From contig CAZNIM010000001.1 of the NCBI GenBank assembly GCA_964573145.1, forward strand, positions 1 through 52,762: a stretch of DNA of 52,762 nucleotides, read 5' to 3'. Made by a program: the position numbers and the translations under genes. Below are positions 15,517 through 23,876 of this stretch, in pieces. Below the pieces are notes generated by a model. The model had not been told where the DNA came from. It made no database searches and saw only the letters and a list, made by a program, of their open reading frames with translations. Source of the stretch: PWPS01 sp964573145 (GTDB taxonomy: Bacteria > Patescibacteriota > Minisyncoccia > Minisyncoccales > PWPS01). The first letter of the stretch is position 1, and every line of letters starts with the position of its first letter.

Positions 15517-17281
15517 CTATCTTTTTGAAGTCTCTTATGAGATTTGCAATAAGGTGGGAGGGATATATCGAGTTTTGGAGTCGAAATCCGCTAACATGGT
15601 TGAAAAATACGGTGAAGGGTATTATCTGGTGGGTCCTTATTACATGGATAAATGCAAAGGAGAGTTTAAAGAAGAATCTCCGAAAAAAGAGCTTAAAAAA
15701 GTTTTTGACAAATTGGCCAAAGAAGGGATTAAGTGTCATTACGGAAGATGGATGGTAAAAGGTAAGCCGAAGACGATTCTGGTTGATTTTCAAGATTATT
15801 TTTCCGAAACGAATATAATAAAGAAAGAATTGTGGGAAGGGTACGGGATAGACTCATTAAGCGCCGGGCATACTTTCGATGAGCCGATTGTTTGGTCTTG
15901 GGCAACCGGAAGATTGGTTAGCGAAATGAGGAAGGCTCTTTTGAAAAAAGATGAAAAAGCGGTAGCTCATTTTCATGAATGGCTTTCGGGAGCGGGACTT
16001 CTTTACCTTGATAAAAACAATGAAGAAATAGGCACCGTTTTTACTACTCACGCAACCAGTCTCGGGAGATCTTTAGCTTACAACGGAGTTAATTTTTATA
16101 CCGGCTTCGATAAGATAAATCCGACCGATAAAGCGTACGAAAATAATGTTCACTCCAAGCATCAAATGGAGAAAAAAGCAACCGAGAAAGCGGATGTTTT
16201 TACGACCGTCAGCGAAATTACGGGAATGGAGACCAAAAACTTCTTGGGAAGAGATCCGGATATTGTTTTACCCAACGGGCTAAATCTGGATAAATTTTTA
16301 ACTTTTGAAGAGATAGTTATTAAACACAGACTGCAAAGAAAAAGATTGCGAGAGTTCGTAATTTCATTCTTCTTTCCTTACTATAAGTTTAATATAGATA
16401 AAACTTTATTCTATTTTATTATCGGCAGAAATGAATATAAGGCTAAAGGAGTGGATGTTTTTATTAAGGGACTGTCCGAGCTGAACAGAAAGATGAAAGA
16501 GGAGGGTAGCGAAAAAACGATTATCGCTTTTTTCTGGATTCCGACCGGGGTCAGATCGGTAAAAAGAGAGTTGATAGAAAATCGGGAATATTTTCAAGAC
16601 ATCAAAGAGTCTTTAAGCGGAGCGATGCCGGAAGTGGAAGAGAATATTCTTTACAATCTCTTTTATGATGAAGAGATGAGTACTGAAAAGATAATAAGTG
16701 AAAACTATCTTTTTGAGCTGGAAAAAAAATTACTTCGTTTAAATCGAGCGGAAGAAACTCCACCGATTGCGACTCACGACTTGGCCGATGATAATGATAG
16801 AATATTAAATTCTTTAAAAAATCATCAACTTTTAAATAAGAAAGAAGATAAAGTAAAAGTGGTTTATTATCCGATCTATTTAACCGGTCATGACGGATTA
16901 TCCAATCTTAATTATCAAGAAGCTTTGGAAGCCTGTCACCTGGGTGTTTTTCCCAGTTTTTATGAGCCTTGGGGATATACTCCTTTGGAGGCGGCCGCTT
17001 TGGGAGTCGCTTCGGTAACGACCGATTTGGCCGGATTCGGAAGGTATCGACAAACGTTGACTGAAAAAGAAGGGAAGGAAGGAGTTTACGTATTGGAAAG
17101 ATACGAAAAAAGCGATAAGAAGATCGTTGCCGACTTGGCTGATTACATGTATCGGTTTTCGTTATTCGGTCGTAAGGAAAGAGTTGACAACAAGATAGAA
17201 GCCAGAAAGATAGCTTCCAAGGCGGACTGGTCGGATTTTGTGGAGAATTATATTCAAGCTCATAACAGATCTTTAGAATGA
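15491..17281 (+). CDS. Glycogen synthase, GT3 (eukaryote/Bacteroidetes type)
   Basis: A 596-residue GT-B enzyme of family GT3, not the usual bacterial GT5 GlgA. It opens LFEVSYEICNKVGGIYRVLE like yeast and animal glycogen synthases, then shows AHFHEWLSGAGLLYL, FTTHATSLGRSLA, ADVFTTVSEITGMET, DIVLPNGLNLDKF, FFIIGRNEYKAKG-like FYFIIGRNEYKAKGVDVF, and the donor motif FPSFYEPWGYTPLEAAALG (E-x7-E near 491-499). GT3 enzymes extend alpha-1,4-glucan, typically from UDP-glucose. The Arg-rich allosteric tail of eukaryotic forms is not obvious. It is coupled at both ends by overlaps. Confidence 0.93.
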   Translation: MKKEKPKSDYLFEVSYEICNKVGGIYRVLESKSANMVEKYGEGYYLVGPYYMDKCKGEFKEESPKKELKKVFDKLAKEGIKCHYGRWMVKGKPKTILVDFQDYFSETNIIKKELWEGYGIDSLSAGHTFDEPIVWSWATGRLVSEMRKALLKKDEKAVAHFHEWLSGAGLLYLDKNNEEIGTVFTTHATSLGRSLAYNGVNFYTGFDKINPTDKAYENNVHSKHQMEKKATEKADVFTTVSEITGMETKNFLGRDPDIVLPNGLNLDKFLTFEEIVIKHRLQRKRLREFVISFFFPYYKFNIDKTLFYFIIGRNEYKAKGVDVFIKGLSELNRKMKEEGSEKTIIAFFWIPTGVRSVKRELIENREYFQDIKESLSGAMPEVEENILYNLFYDEEMSTEKIISENYLFELEKKLLRLNRAEETPPIATHDLADDNDRILNSLKNHQLLNKKEDKVKVVYYPIYLTGHDGLSNLNYQEALEACHLGVFPSFYEPWGYTPLEAAALGVASVTTDLAGFGRYRQTLTEKEGKEGVYVLERYEKSDKKIVADLADYMYRFSLFGRKERVDNKIEARKIASKADWSDFVENYIQAHNRSLE

Positions 17282-18981
17282 AGATTAAGCATATTTTAGG
17301 AGAAGAGGTTTGGGAGAAAGAGGTTGAAGGGGAGAGAACATTTCTCCTGGGGAACGATATTGGAGATTATATTTGGATGGCCGACGAGGCGGAAAGCAGA
17401 TATCAAGGCTGGTTTTTTTCACCCGAAAAAGAGAAAGGAAAAAAACTTTATAAAGTGATCGAGGATATCGGTCCGGTAGACAGAAAAGAGGTAGAGATTA
17501 TAGGCAATCATTTTAAAGGGGTGGAGCGTAAAAGGGGAGACTTGATAGAGAAGTTTTTTATAGCTGAAAACAGCCACGCTCTTTTATATGAATTAAGCTC
17601 CACTGAAACCGTAGAGCTCGTTTTGGATATTAGAGAGTCTTATAGCGATTCTTATCCCGATTATCACATTGAAGAAGTGGAGGAGGGGCTTCTCATTTCC
17701 AGCAACAAGGAAGGGGAGGAGTTGTTTTTGGCAATAAAGGGGTTCGAGAGCTTTGAAAAAATTGAAAAAGGAATAGTCAGAACTTATCAGTTCGATAAAG
17801 AAAGAAGCTCTCCTCCTTTTGAAAAAGCGGTTTTTTCAGCCTTGGAAATGACCGGAAGAAGCTTTCTCTTTTTTGCGTCCGAGAGTAGGGAAGAGGCTTT
17901 ATCCGAAATTAAAAAAGAACATAAATTTAATTTTTTAGAAGAAAAAAAGGAACCGATTGATTTTGTTTCTGCCGAAACCGGGCTCGATAATCTGCTTGTT
18001 GACGGGCAGAGAGTTTATGCCGGATTTCCTTGGTTTTTCCAATTTTGGGAACGGGACGAAGCGATAGTATTACGAGGATTGAATGTGATTGATGAGAAAA
18101 GGGCCAGGTCTCTATTTTGGTCTCTTTTACGAGGTAATAGAACCGGACCGAAGGAAAATCATTTGGCTGACAGCGCCGGATGGATCTTTAAAAGAGCTTT
18201 TCTTTTCATAAATAGCTTTAATCAACAGGAGGAGAGAGAGTTGGTTGATTCTCTACGGCAAGAAGTTGATTTTAATCCGGATGAAATTTTAAAAGTAACC
18301 GGACCGAAAGAGACCTGGATGGATTCATTGCCCAGACAAGGGGCGAGAATAGAGATTCAATCTTTACAGCTCAGTATGTATAAATTGGGAAGATTAATTG
18401 ATGAAGAAAACGAAGAAAAATATACCGAATTGGAAGAGAAGCTGAAAAGAAGAGTCAGAAATATTTTTTGGGACGGATCTATTTTGGCTGACGGATATTT
18501 TCCGGAAACCGATTATTTAGACCGAACGATAAGACCGAATATATTTTTAGCCTATTATATATATCCTGAATTACTCAGCGATGAGGAGTGGAAGATATGC
18601 TTTAGAAGGTCGCTGCATGAGTTGTGGCTCGATTGGGGAGGGTTGGCGAGCATCAGTAGAGAAAATCCCAGGTTCAACTTAAAGCATACCGGTGAGAATC
18701 CACAAAGCTATCACCAGGGCGATAGCTGGTTCTTTGTAAATAATTTAGCGGCTATAGCGATGCATCGACTGGACGAAGGCAAATTCTCTTATGAAATTAA
18801 TAAGATTTTGGAAGCCAGTAGAACCGATATGATGTGGAACGGGGCCGTCGGCCACCACAGTGAGGTCAGTTCGGCGGAAGAGTTGAGAGCGGAGGGAGCG
18901 ATAAGTCAAGCGTGGAGCTTTTCGACTTATCTCGAGGCTCTTCATGAAATTTTTAAAGTTAAAAATTTCAATTGGAATTAA
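17278..18981 (+). CDS. Glycogen debranching enzyme C-terminal type, amylo-alpha-1,6-glucosidase (GH133)
   Basis: A 567-residue enzyme overlapping the GT3 stop (ATGA). The N-terminal half is a beta-rich domain; the C-terminal half is an (alpha/alpha)6 barrel with YAGFPWFFQFWERDEAIVLRG (about 246-266), GPKETWMDSLPRQGARIEIQ and NPQSYHQGDSWFFVNNLAA. These are GDE_C (GH133) motifs, including the acidic residues used to hydrolyse alpha-1,6 branch stubs. In this arrangement the GH57 enzyme may supply the transferase step. It ends the glycogen cluster and its stop shares the palindrome TTAA with the convergent OLD gene. Confidence 0.92.
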   Translation: MKIKHILGEEVWEKEVEGERTFLLGNDIGDYIWMADEAESRYQGWFFSPEKEKGKKLYKVIEDIGPVDRKEVEIIGNHFKGVERKRGDLIEKFFIAENSHALLYELSSTETVELVLDIRESYSDSYPDYHIEEVEEGLLISSNKEGEELFLAIKGFESFEKIEKGIVRTYQFDKERSSPPFEKAVFSALEMTGRSFLFFASESREEALSEIKKEHKFNFLEEKKEPIDFVSAETGLDNLLVDGQRVYAGFPWFFQFWERDEAIVLRGLNVIDEKRARSLFWSLLRGNRTGPKENHLADSAGWIFKRAFLFINSFNQQEERELVDSLRQEVDFNPDEILKVTGPKETWMDSLPRQGARIEIQSLQLSMYKLGRLIDEENEEKYTELEEKLKRRVRNIFWDGSILADGYFPETDYLDRTIRPNIFLAYYIYPELLSDEEWKICFRRSLHELWLDWGGLASISRENPRFNLKHTGENPQSYHQGDSWFFVNNLAAIAMHRLDEGKFSYEINKILEASRTDMMWNGAVGHHSEVSSAEELRAEGAISQAWSFSTYLEALHEIFKVKNFNWN

Positions 18982-20192
18982 AGATTAACAATAACTTCCT
19001 TTAACGAACTCATTAGAGGGGATTCAAAATCCTCTTTTTTTATTTTTCCGGCAGCTCGAAGAGCGGAGAGAGGTTTTGTTTCTTCGGTTTGATATTTTTG
19101 AGGATAGTTATCTTCCAGAGCACCTTTTAAGACGAAAACTCCTTCTTTTTTTAACTCTTCTCTTTTTCTCGGATGATCCTTCTCTCCGAATCGTTTTTTC
19201 CAATAAGAATCAAGAGCATCGCCGTCAATCATTATCGAGTAGGGGATGTTGTAAACTTTGCATATTTTTTCATACAAATTAATGTCACCGACACCCCCCG
19301 AATAAACTACTTTTATATCCTTTTTTCCGGTGTAAAACTTATCAATCAGCCCACGCATCAAAATGCTGTCGGAAACACCCTCTACCAGAAGTGCTTTATC
19401 GGTAAAAAGCATAGCTGAATTATCATCGTTTATCTCTTGAACCAAGCGTTCGATGTCGAGCCCTCGTTTAAATTTGTATATGGTCGTGCTTCTATCTTCG
19501 TCTCTGGCCACTCTCCAAGTATTTTTTAAGAATTTAGCCTGAACCATGGTCGGATGATGAGTGGTCATCATTATTGTTCCTTCCAACTCTTCATTATGCA
19601 GAAGTTTTAAAAATTTTTTTATAACTGACGGATGAAGATGGATTTCCGGTTCGTCAATCAGAATTATCTCGAATTGTGGATTGTAAATATAAAAAAGGAT
19701 GACGAAAAGCCGTTTAAAGCCCTCACCCATTCTCCGCCAGGACTTGGCTTCTATTTTTGTTTCCGTGCTCGCCTTGAAGAGCTCCTCACTCATTTGAAGA
19801 TTGCCGAAATATCTTTCCATCGATTCGGTAAATTTATTGTATTTTTCGGAATCGGTTTTTTTGAACTTTTCCAGATCCTGGGAAACTTTTTCGGGAGATA
19901 CTTCGTGATTTATTCTGACAAAAGAGGAAGAAAAATCTTTTAACGGAGGATGAAAAGAGCCGTCTGAAAAAGAAAAACCATATTCTTTCTCTCCGTTTTT
20001 AATTGCTATTTCAACATCACCATCTTTTAACTGCTCTCTTTCAGGGTTGAAAAAGAGCTCTACGGCGTCCAATATATTCGTTTTACCGGCGTTATTCGGA
20101 CCGACCAAAATATTAAAGTCGAAAAAATTATTTATTTCGACCTTTTTAGTAATACTTTTATATTTATTTATTTTGAGTTGATTTATTTTCAT
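18978..20192 (-). CDS. OLD-family ATPase with TOPRIM domain
   Basis: A 404-residue protein joining an ABC-like ATPase and a TOPRIM nuclease domain. Walker A is GPNNAGKTN (31-39), the B motif IILIDEPEIHLHP followed by the switch TTHHPT. TOPRIM acidic motifs are ALLVEGVSDSIL (near 267) and MIDGDALDSYW (near 319). This is the OLD (overcoming lysogenization defect) layout. It has no neighbouring UvrD-like GajB partner, so it is probably not a Gabija system; a housekeeping or stand-alone defence role is open. It is convergent with the glycogen cluster and overlaps its last codon. Confidence 0.88.
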   Translation of the reverse strand: MKINQLKINKYKSITKKVEINNFFDFNILVGPNNAGKTNILDAVELFFNPEREQLKDGDVEIAIKNGEKEYGFSFSDGSFHPPLKDFSSSFVRINHEVSPEKVSQDLEKFKKTDSEKYNKFTESMERYFGNLQMSEELFKASTETKIEAKSWRRMGEGFKRLFVILFYIYNPQFEIILIDEPEIHLHPSVIKKFLKLLHNEELEGTIMMTTHHPTMVQAKFLKNTWRVARDEDRSTTIYKFKRGLDIERLVQEINDDNSAMLFTDKALLVEGVSDSILMRGLIDKFYTGKKDIKVVYSGGVGDINLYEKICKVYNIPYSIMIDGDALDSYWKKRFGEKDHPRKREELKKEGVFVLKGALEDNYPQKYQTEETKPLSALRAAGKIKKEDFESPLMSSLKEVIVNL

Positions 20193-20234
20193 AACAATTT
20201 AATTATTTAATAAGTATACACCCCCGTCTTTTAT

Positions 20235-20263
20235 TTGACAAAAAAATGAATTAAATTTACAAT
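20235..20263 (+). promoter_or_regulatory. Near-consensus promoter of the 20285 gene
   Basis: TTGACA (20235-20240), 17 bp, TACAAT (20258-20263). It is followed at the ideal distance by AAGGAGGG and the ATG. Confidence 0.85.
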
Positions 20264-20284
20264 ATATTCAAAGGAGGGATAGAG

Positions 20285-20767
20285 ATGAACCTTACAAAAG
20301 ATAAAGAAAAGAGCCTGGTGGATCTTGAAAGGTTTTATAGGAAGAGCGGAGAGGAAGTAAAGATAGATAACTTATCAACTTTTTCTGAAAACAAATTGGG
20401 ATCATTCATCAAAGGGGTTCCGGTTTTCATAACCGGTATTTCCGGATTAGTTTTCTCAATCAGGAAAGTTGACCAGGAAATCTATGATAAGGATAATAAA
20501 TATTTATACACGGCTGTTTTCTGTATTATCTCTGCTCATCCCAAGAGTGGAGAAGTTAAGGAGGTTTTGTACCGGCCGGAAAAGAGTAAAACGGCAAGAC
20601 TGCTGTCAATAAAGAGTTTTGAAGACAGAGACGAAATCAAGCTGATAGTCGTAGGTGCCGGCAATTATCACCTCCGTCTGTACCATAGCTCGGAAGCTAC
20701 CCCGAATTTATCGGTTCCGGAATATTTTAAGAAGAAGCGATTTTGTATAAATACGGATCGCTTATAG
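20285..20767 (+). CDS. Hypothetical protein, 160 residues
   Basis: No family recognised. The protein is soluble; its first 35 residues are charged and helical, and the rest is beta-rich with FIKGVPVFITGISGLVFSIR and IKLIVVGAGNYHLRLYH. The start is fixed by AAGGAGGG six bases before ATG and by a near-consensus promoter, and a strong terminator overlaps its stop. It is therefore a stand-alone, strongly signalled gene. Function cannot be inferred from its neighbours. Confidence 0.8.
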   Translation: MNLTKDKEKSLVDLERFYRKSGEEVKIDNLSTFSENKLGSFIKGVPVFITGISGLVFSIRKVDQEIYDKDNKYLYTAVFCIISAHPKSGEVKEVLYRPEKSKTARLLSIKSFEDRDEIKLIVVGAGNYHLRLYHSSEATPNLSVPEYFKKKRFCINTDRL

Positions 20768-20790
20768 CGCCTAAACGGGCGCTTTTTTTT
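20767..20790 (+). terminator. Terminator of the 20285 gene
   Basis: GCGCC (20767-20771), loop TAAACG, GGCGC (20778-20782), then eight T. The stem begins on the last base of the stop codon. Confidence 0.9.
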
Positions 20791-20901
20791 AATTTGATTA
20801 TTTCTTACAATTTATGTTATTATTAAGAAGACATTCTTTAGAGAGTGTTTAAAATTAACAATCTGCAAAAAAGAAAGGTCGGATAAATTAAGAGGAATTT
20901 C

Positions 20902-21180
20902 ATGGATAAAAAAACAATCTTAATAGTTATCGCAATCGTTGCGGTGCTGGTAATTATTCTCGCTGTCGCTATGACTGATACGCCGGAAGATATTGATCCC
21001 GAATTCGAAGACGAAATTGATAACATGATCGACTTCGAGGACGAGTTTGATGAAGACTTCGATGACGAATTCGAAGTTGATGAGGATGTTGAAGACGAAT
21101 TCGAAGTTGATGAGGACCTTGAAGAAGACTTCGATGACGAGATTGAGGAAGAAGAGGAAGAAGAGGAAGAAGAGGAATAA
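20902..21180 (+). CDS. Single-pass membrane protein with hyperacidic repetitive tail
   Basis: A 92-residue protein. Residues 4-25 form one hydrophobic helix; everything after about residue 30 is almost only Asp, Glu, Phe and Val, ending in a run of Glu. The tail includes two copies of DEFEVDEDxE encoded by a tandem 30-bp repeat. With few positive charges near the anchor the tail's side of the membrane is uncertain, but a Lys-containing N-terminus suggests the tail faces out. Cation buffering, wall spacing or binding basic partners are guesses. A moderate promoter (TTGATT, 18 bp, TATTAT at 20794-20823) precedes it. Confidence 0.75.
   Translation: MDKKTILIVIAIVAVLVIILAVAMTDTPEDIDPEFEDEIDNMIDFEDEFDEDFDDEFEVDEDVEDEFEVDEDLEEDFDDEIEEEEEEEEEEE
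21064..21123 (+). repeat. Tandem 30-bp coding repeat (two units)
   Basis: Units 21064-21093 and 21094-21123 match at 28 of 30 positions and each encodes DEFEVDED plus two residues. It looks like a recent in-frame duplication within the acidic tail. Confidence 0.9.
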
Positions 21181-21205
21181 TTATTCCGACTCTAATCTAA
21201 TTTCC

Positions 21206-21229
21206 AAAACCCCCGGGAGAGGGGGTTTT
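21206..21229 (+). terminator. Terminator of the acidic-tail gene
   Basis: AAAACCCCC, loop GGGAGA, GGGGGTTTT form a strong hairpin 26 bp after the stop codon. Confidence 0.88.
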
Positions 21230-21230
21230 G

Positions 21231-21259
21231 TTGTAAAATAAGATAAATCGTGTTACAAT
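21231..21259 (+). promoter_or_regulatory. Promoter of the GerMN gene at 21310
   Basis: TTGTAA (21231-21236), 17 bp, and TACAAT (21254-21259) preceded by TGT, giving both a -35 and an extended -10 element. Confidence 0.7.
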
Positions 21260-21309
21260 ATTTTTTAGAAAAAGGATTAAAAAAGGTCGAAAAAATAAGT
21301 TAAAAAATT

Positions 21310-22080
21310 ATGAAAAAAGTATTAATTGGAATTTTGGTCGTAGCATTGGTTTTGCTTGTAGGTTACTTCTTACAAGACTCCGAGCTTCATGTGGAGGTTT
21401 CGGAAGAAGAGGCGGTGGAGATTGCCGAAGATTGGATTGCGGATAATGCGGGTACTTACGTTTACAGAGGAGGAGATGAGCTCGTTTTGGAAGGCTCTTC
21501 GATGATAGAAGACAACGTTTACGAACTTTTTTTCTATTTCGAATCTGCTGAAGCCGGTTATGGCGAGAAAGCAGATGACGAATTTCCGGCACAAGTTATT
21601 ACCCCACACACGATCAGAGTAGTGGTTGAAAATGGTGAAGTGGTTGAAGCGATCACCGATGATACGTTTGACGAGATTGAAGGCACTCATCTTGACGATG
21701 AGAATGATGAAGATCTCGAGGAAACGGCGACGGTTGAGCTCTATTATGTGCAAGTTGTAGACGGAGTTGAAGGAGTTGCTGCGATCGATAAAGAGATAGA
21801 TTTGGTTAACGGAGTAGAAGAGTCGGCGATTTTAGCACTTCTTGAAGGAGTGGAAGATGAAGATTACAGTAGTGCGATTCCCGACGGAGTCGAATTACTT
21901 TCCTTTGATTTAATGGAAGGTGTCGCTACGGTTGATTTTAGCAGTGAAATCGACCCCGGTGGCGGATCGGCTTGGATAATAAATATTCAAGATCAAATCA
22001 CCAAAACTCTCCTTCAGTTTGATTCAGTTGAAGAGGTAGTGATTTTAGTGGAAGGAGAAGAAGACGCCCTTCAACCGTAA
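21310..22080 (+). CDS. Membrane-anchored GerMN-domain protein
   Basis: A 256-residue protein with an N-terminal anchor (4-22), an acidic N-terminal domain of roughly 110 residues (a PepSY-like shape is possible but unproven), and a C-terminal GerMN-type domain from about residue 140. The latter shows VELYYVQVVDGV, GVELLSFDLMEGVATVDFSS, the GGSAWIINIQDQITKTLLQF helix and SVEEVVILVEGE. GerMN domains occur in spore-germination and lipoprotein LpqB-type proteins but also widely in non-spore-formers. The last 60 residues resemble those of the minus-strand gene at 51232-51684, so the window holds two paralogous domains. Confidence 0.82.
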   Translation: MKKVLIGILVVALVLLVGYFLQDSELHVEVSEEEAVEIAEDWIADNAGTYVYRGGDELVLEGSSMIEDNVYELFFYFESAEAGYGEKADDEFPAQVITPHTIRVVVENGEVVEAITDDTFDEIEGTHLDDENDEDLEETATVELYYVQVVDGVEGVAAIDKEIDLVNGVEESAILALLEGVEDEDYSSAIPDGVELLSFDLMEGVATVDFSSEIDPGGGSAWIINIQDQITKTLLQFDSVEEVVILVEGEEDALQP

Positions 22081-22098
22081 TCGACTGTTGAAATTATT

Positions 22099-22138
22099 AA
22101 AAAGAGAGGAGCCCCGGGTGGGTTGCCTCTCTTTTTTT
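22099..22138 (+). terminator. Terminator of the GerMN gene
   Basis: AAAGAGAGG (22101-22109) pairs with CCTCTCTTT (22126-22134), enclosing a GC-rich inner part, followed by T. The last T also begins a TATAAT box (22138-22143) that may serve the next gene. Confidence 0.88.
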
Positions 22139-22182
22139 ATAATGGTAAAATTTTAATGGATTATTAATCAAAACTTTAAAAA

Positions 22183-22920
22183 ATGAATTTTAAAAAACTT
22201 TCTCCACTTTTAACGGTTTTTTTGGTTTTAATTATCGTTCTTACTGCCGTGATTATTAAAAATCAACTGCTTGTCGGTAGTCATTTGGGTCTGGACGGAG
22301 CGAGAACCATAAGAGTTTCCGGTGAAGAGACGATAACCGAAAGGCCGGATGAGGCCGAGATTCGTTTCGGAGTAATCGGAACGGGAGAAGACTATACGGC
22401 GGCAACTGAAGAAAACAGTTTACAAATGGAAGCGGTTATAGAGTACTTGAAAACGGAAGGAATAGAAGAGGAAAAGATGAGAACCGTTAATTTCAGAGTG
22501 TCACCGGTTTACGACCAAACGGAAAGAACCAGAGGGGAGATTGTCGGTTATGAGGTAAGAAATGATCTCCAGGTCAAATTTGAATATTTGGACAGGGTCG
22601 ATGAGATTATTGCCGGAGCGATTAATTCGGGAGCCAACAATGTCTCCGGATTACTTTTTTCGGTCAGCAATGAAGAAGATTTAAAAGCTGAAGCAAGAGA
22701 GGTAGCGATCGAAAAAGCAAAAGAAGAGGCGAAAATTATTGCTGACTCTTTGGGAGTTCGCTTGGGAAGAATAATTGATTTTTCTGAGTCGAGACAATTT
22801 CAACCTTTTAGAGCCGATGATCGGATAATGATGGAAGAAGCGGAAGCGGGAAGAGTTCCGATTGAATTGGGAGAAAATGAAATCATCAGTTCGGTGACGA
22901 TTACATTTGAAATCAAGTAA
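22183..22920 (+). CDS. SIMPL (DUF541) domain protein, membrane-anchored
   Basis: A 245-residue protein with an N-terminal hydrophobic anchor (8-28) and a single SIMPL/DUF541 domain: TIRVSGEETITERPDEAEIRFGV, EGIEEEKMRTVNFRVSPVYD, GYEVRNDLQVKF and AKEEAKIIADSLGVRLGRIIDFSE. Family members such as BP26 and YggE are periplasmic or surface proteins linked to oxidative-stress tolerance; the mechanism is unknown. It overlaps the next gene by one base (TAATG), so it is coupled to the NuoF-like and hydrogenase genes. That link to a redox operon is notable. Confidence 0.92.
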   Translation: MNFKKLSPLLTVFLVLIIVLTAVIIKNQLLVGSHLGLDGARTIRVSGEETITERPDEAEIRFGVIGTGEDYTAATEENSLQMEAVIEYLKTEGIEEEKMRTVNFRVSPVYDQTERTRGEIVGYEVRNDLQVKFEYLDRVDEIIAGAINSGANNVSGLLFSVSNEEDLKAEAREVAIEKAKEEAKIIADSLGVRLGRIIDFSESRQFQPFRADDRIMMEEAEAGRVPIELGENEIISSVTITFEIK

Positions 22921-23876
22921 TGCTCTATAAGGAGGTAAAAGAAAAAGAATTAAAGGGAAGAAGCGGAAGTAGGTTTCCGGTAGCTTTAAAGTGGGAAAAT
23001 TTTTCCGGAGGTCCGGAAGAGAGATATATGATCTGCAATGCCGCCGAAGGAGAGCCTTTCGTGTCCAAGGATAAGCATGTCTTGCTTACGGAACCGGAGA
23101 GGGTTGTTGATGGAATTAAGGCAGTGATAAAGGAATTTTCAATTTATCATACCTTTTTTTACATCAGGAAAGACTACTTTAAGATTTTCGGTGATACCTT
23201 GCAAGAGCTTTTTGATGACTGGAAAATCTCTTTTCAGCTTAAAGAGGACAGATATGTTGCCGGAGAAGAGACTTCAGCGATAAGTTCAGTCGAGGGAAAA
23301 AGAGCCGAGCCGACTGAAAAACCTCCTTTTCCGACCGAAGCGGGTATAAACGGTTTCCCGACACTGGTTCACAACGTTGAAACATTTTATGCCATATCGG
23401 AAATAAAAGACGGAACCTATGATCATCGCAGATTTTATTCAATAGCGGGAGAAGTTGAAAATGAAGGTGTTTTTAAGTTAAAAAATAATTTGTCAATAAC
23501 GGAAATTTTAAAAGAGACCGGTAATTATCCGGATTTTCCGTTCTTGGTTCAGGCCGGAGGAGGAGCCGGAGGAGTCTTCCTTTCCGGGAGACAATTGAAT
23601 GTTCCTTGGGACGGGTTGGGAGCGGTTAGAGTGATCAAAATGAGTAGCTTCGAAAAAGAGAAGGAGTTAAAAAGAATCACTCAATTTTTAATGCACGGGA
23701 ATTGTGATAAATGTACTCCTTGCAGAGAAGGGATATACAGAATAAATGAAATGGTTGAAAAAGAGAAGCTCGACGACGCTCTTTTCGGAGAGATAATTTT
23801 AGCCCTTGAAAAGAGTTCTTATTGTCCGCTCGGCAGCACGGCGGCCAAAGTCTTTAAATCGATAAGAGATTTATGA
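22920..23876 (+). CDS. NuoF/HydB-like NADH-binding flavoprotein, N-terminally shortened
   Basis: A 318-residue relative of NuoF/HoxF/HydB, about half the length of full HydB. It starts almost at the FMN loop (GRSGSRFPVALKW for the usual GRGGAGFPTGLKW), then CNAAEGEP (usual CNADExEP), YVAGEETSAISSVEGKRAEP, PPFPTEAGINGFPTLVHNVET, an SLBB domain and the N3-type cluster CDKCTPC (261-267) with a fourth Cys near 302. The thioredoxin-like N-terminal domain and extra C-terminal ferredoxin domains of HydB are missing. It likely passes electrons between NAD(H) and the hydrogenase encoded next to it (4-bp overlap). Asp-to-Ala in the nucleotide loop may change cofactor use. Confidence 0.85.
   Translation: MLYKEVKEKELKGRSGSRFPVALKWENFSGGPEERYMICNAAEGEPFVSKDKHVLLTEPERVVDGIKAVIKEFSIYHTFFYIRKDYFKIFGDTLQELFDDWKISFQLKEDRYVAGEETSAISSVEGKRAEPTEKPPFPTEAGINGFPTLVHNVETFYAISEIKDGTYDHRRFYSIAGEVENEGVFKLKNNLSITEILKETGNYPDFPFLVQAGGGAGGVFLSGRQLNVPWDGLGAVRVIKMSSFEKEKELKRITQFLMHGNCDKCTPCREGIYRINEMVEKEKLDDALFGEIILALEKSSYCPLGSTAAKVFKSIRDL

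Noticed and set aside
18978..20192. Gabija-type defence system
   Set aside because: Only the OLD-like component is present. The two UvrD-like helicases in the window are 7 and 22 kb away in other operons and have ordinary repair architectures.
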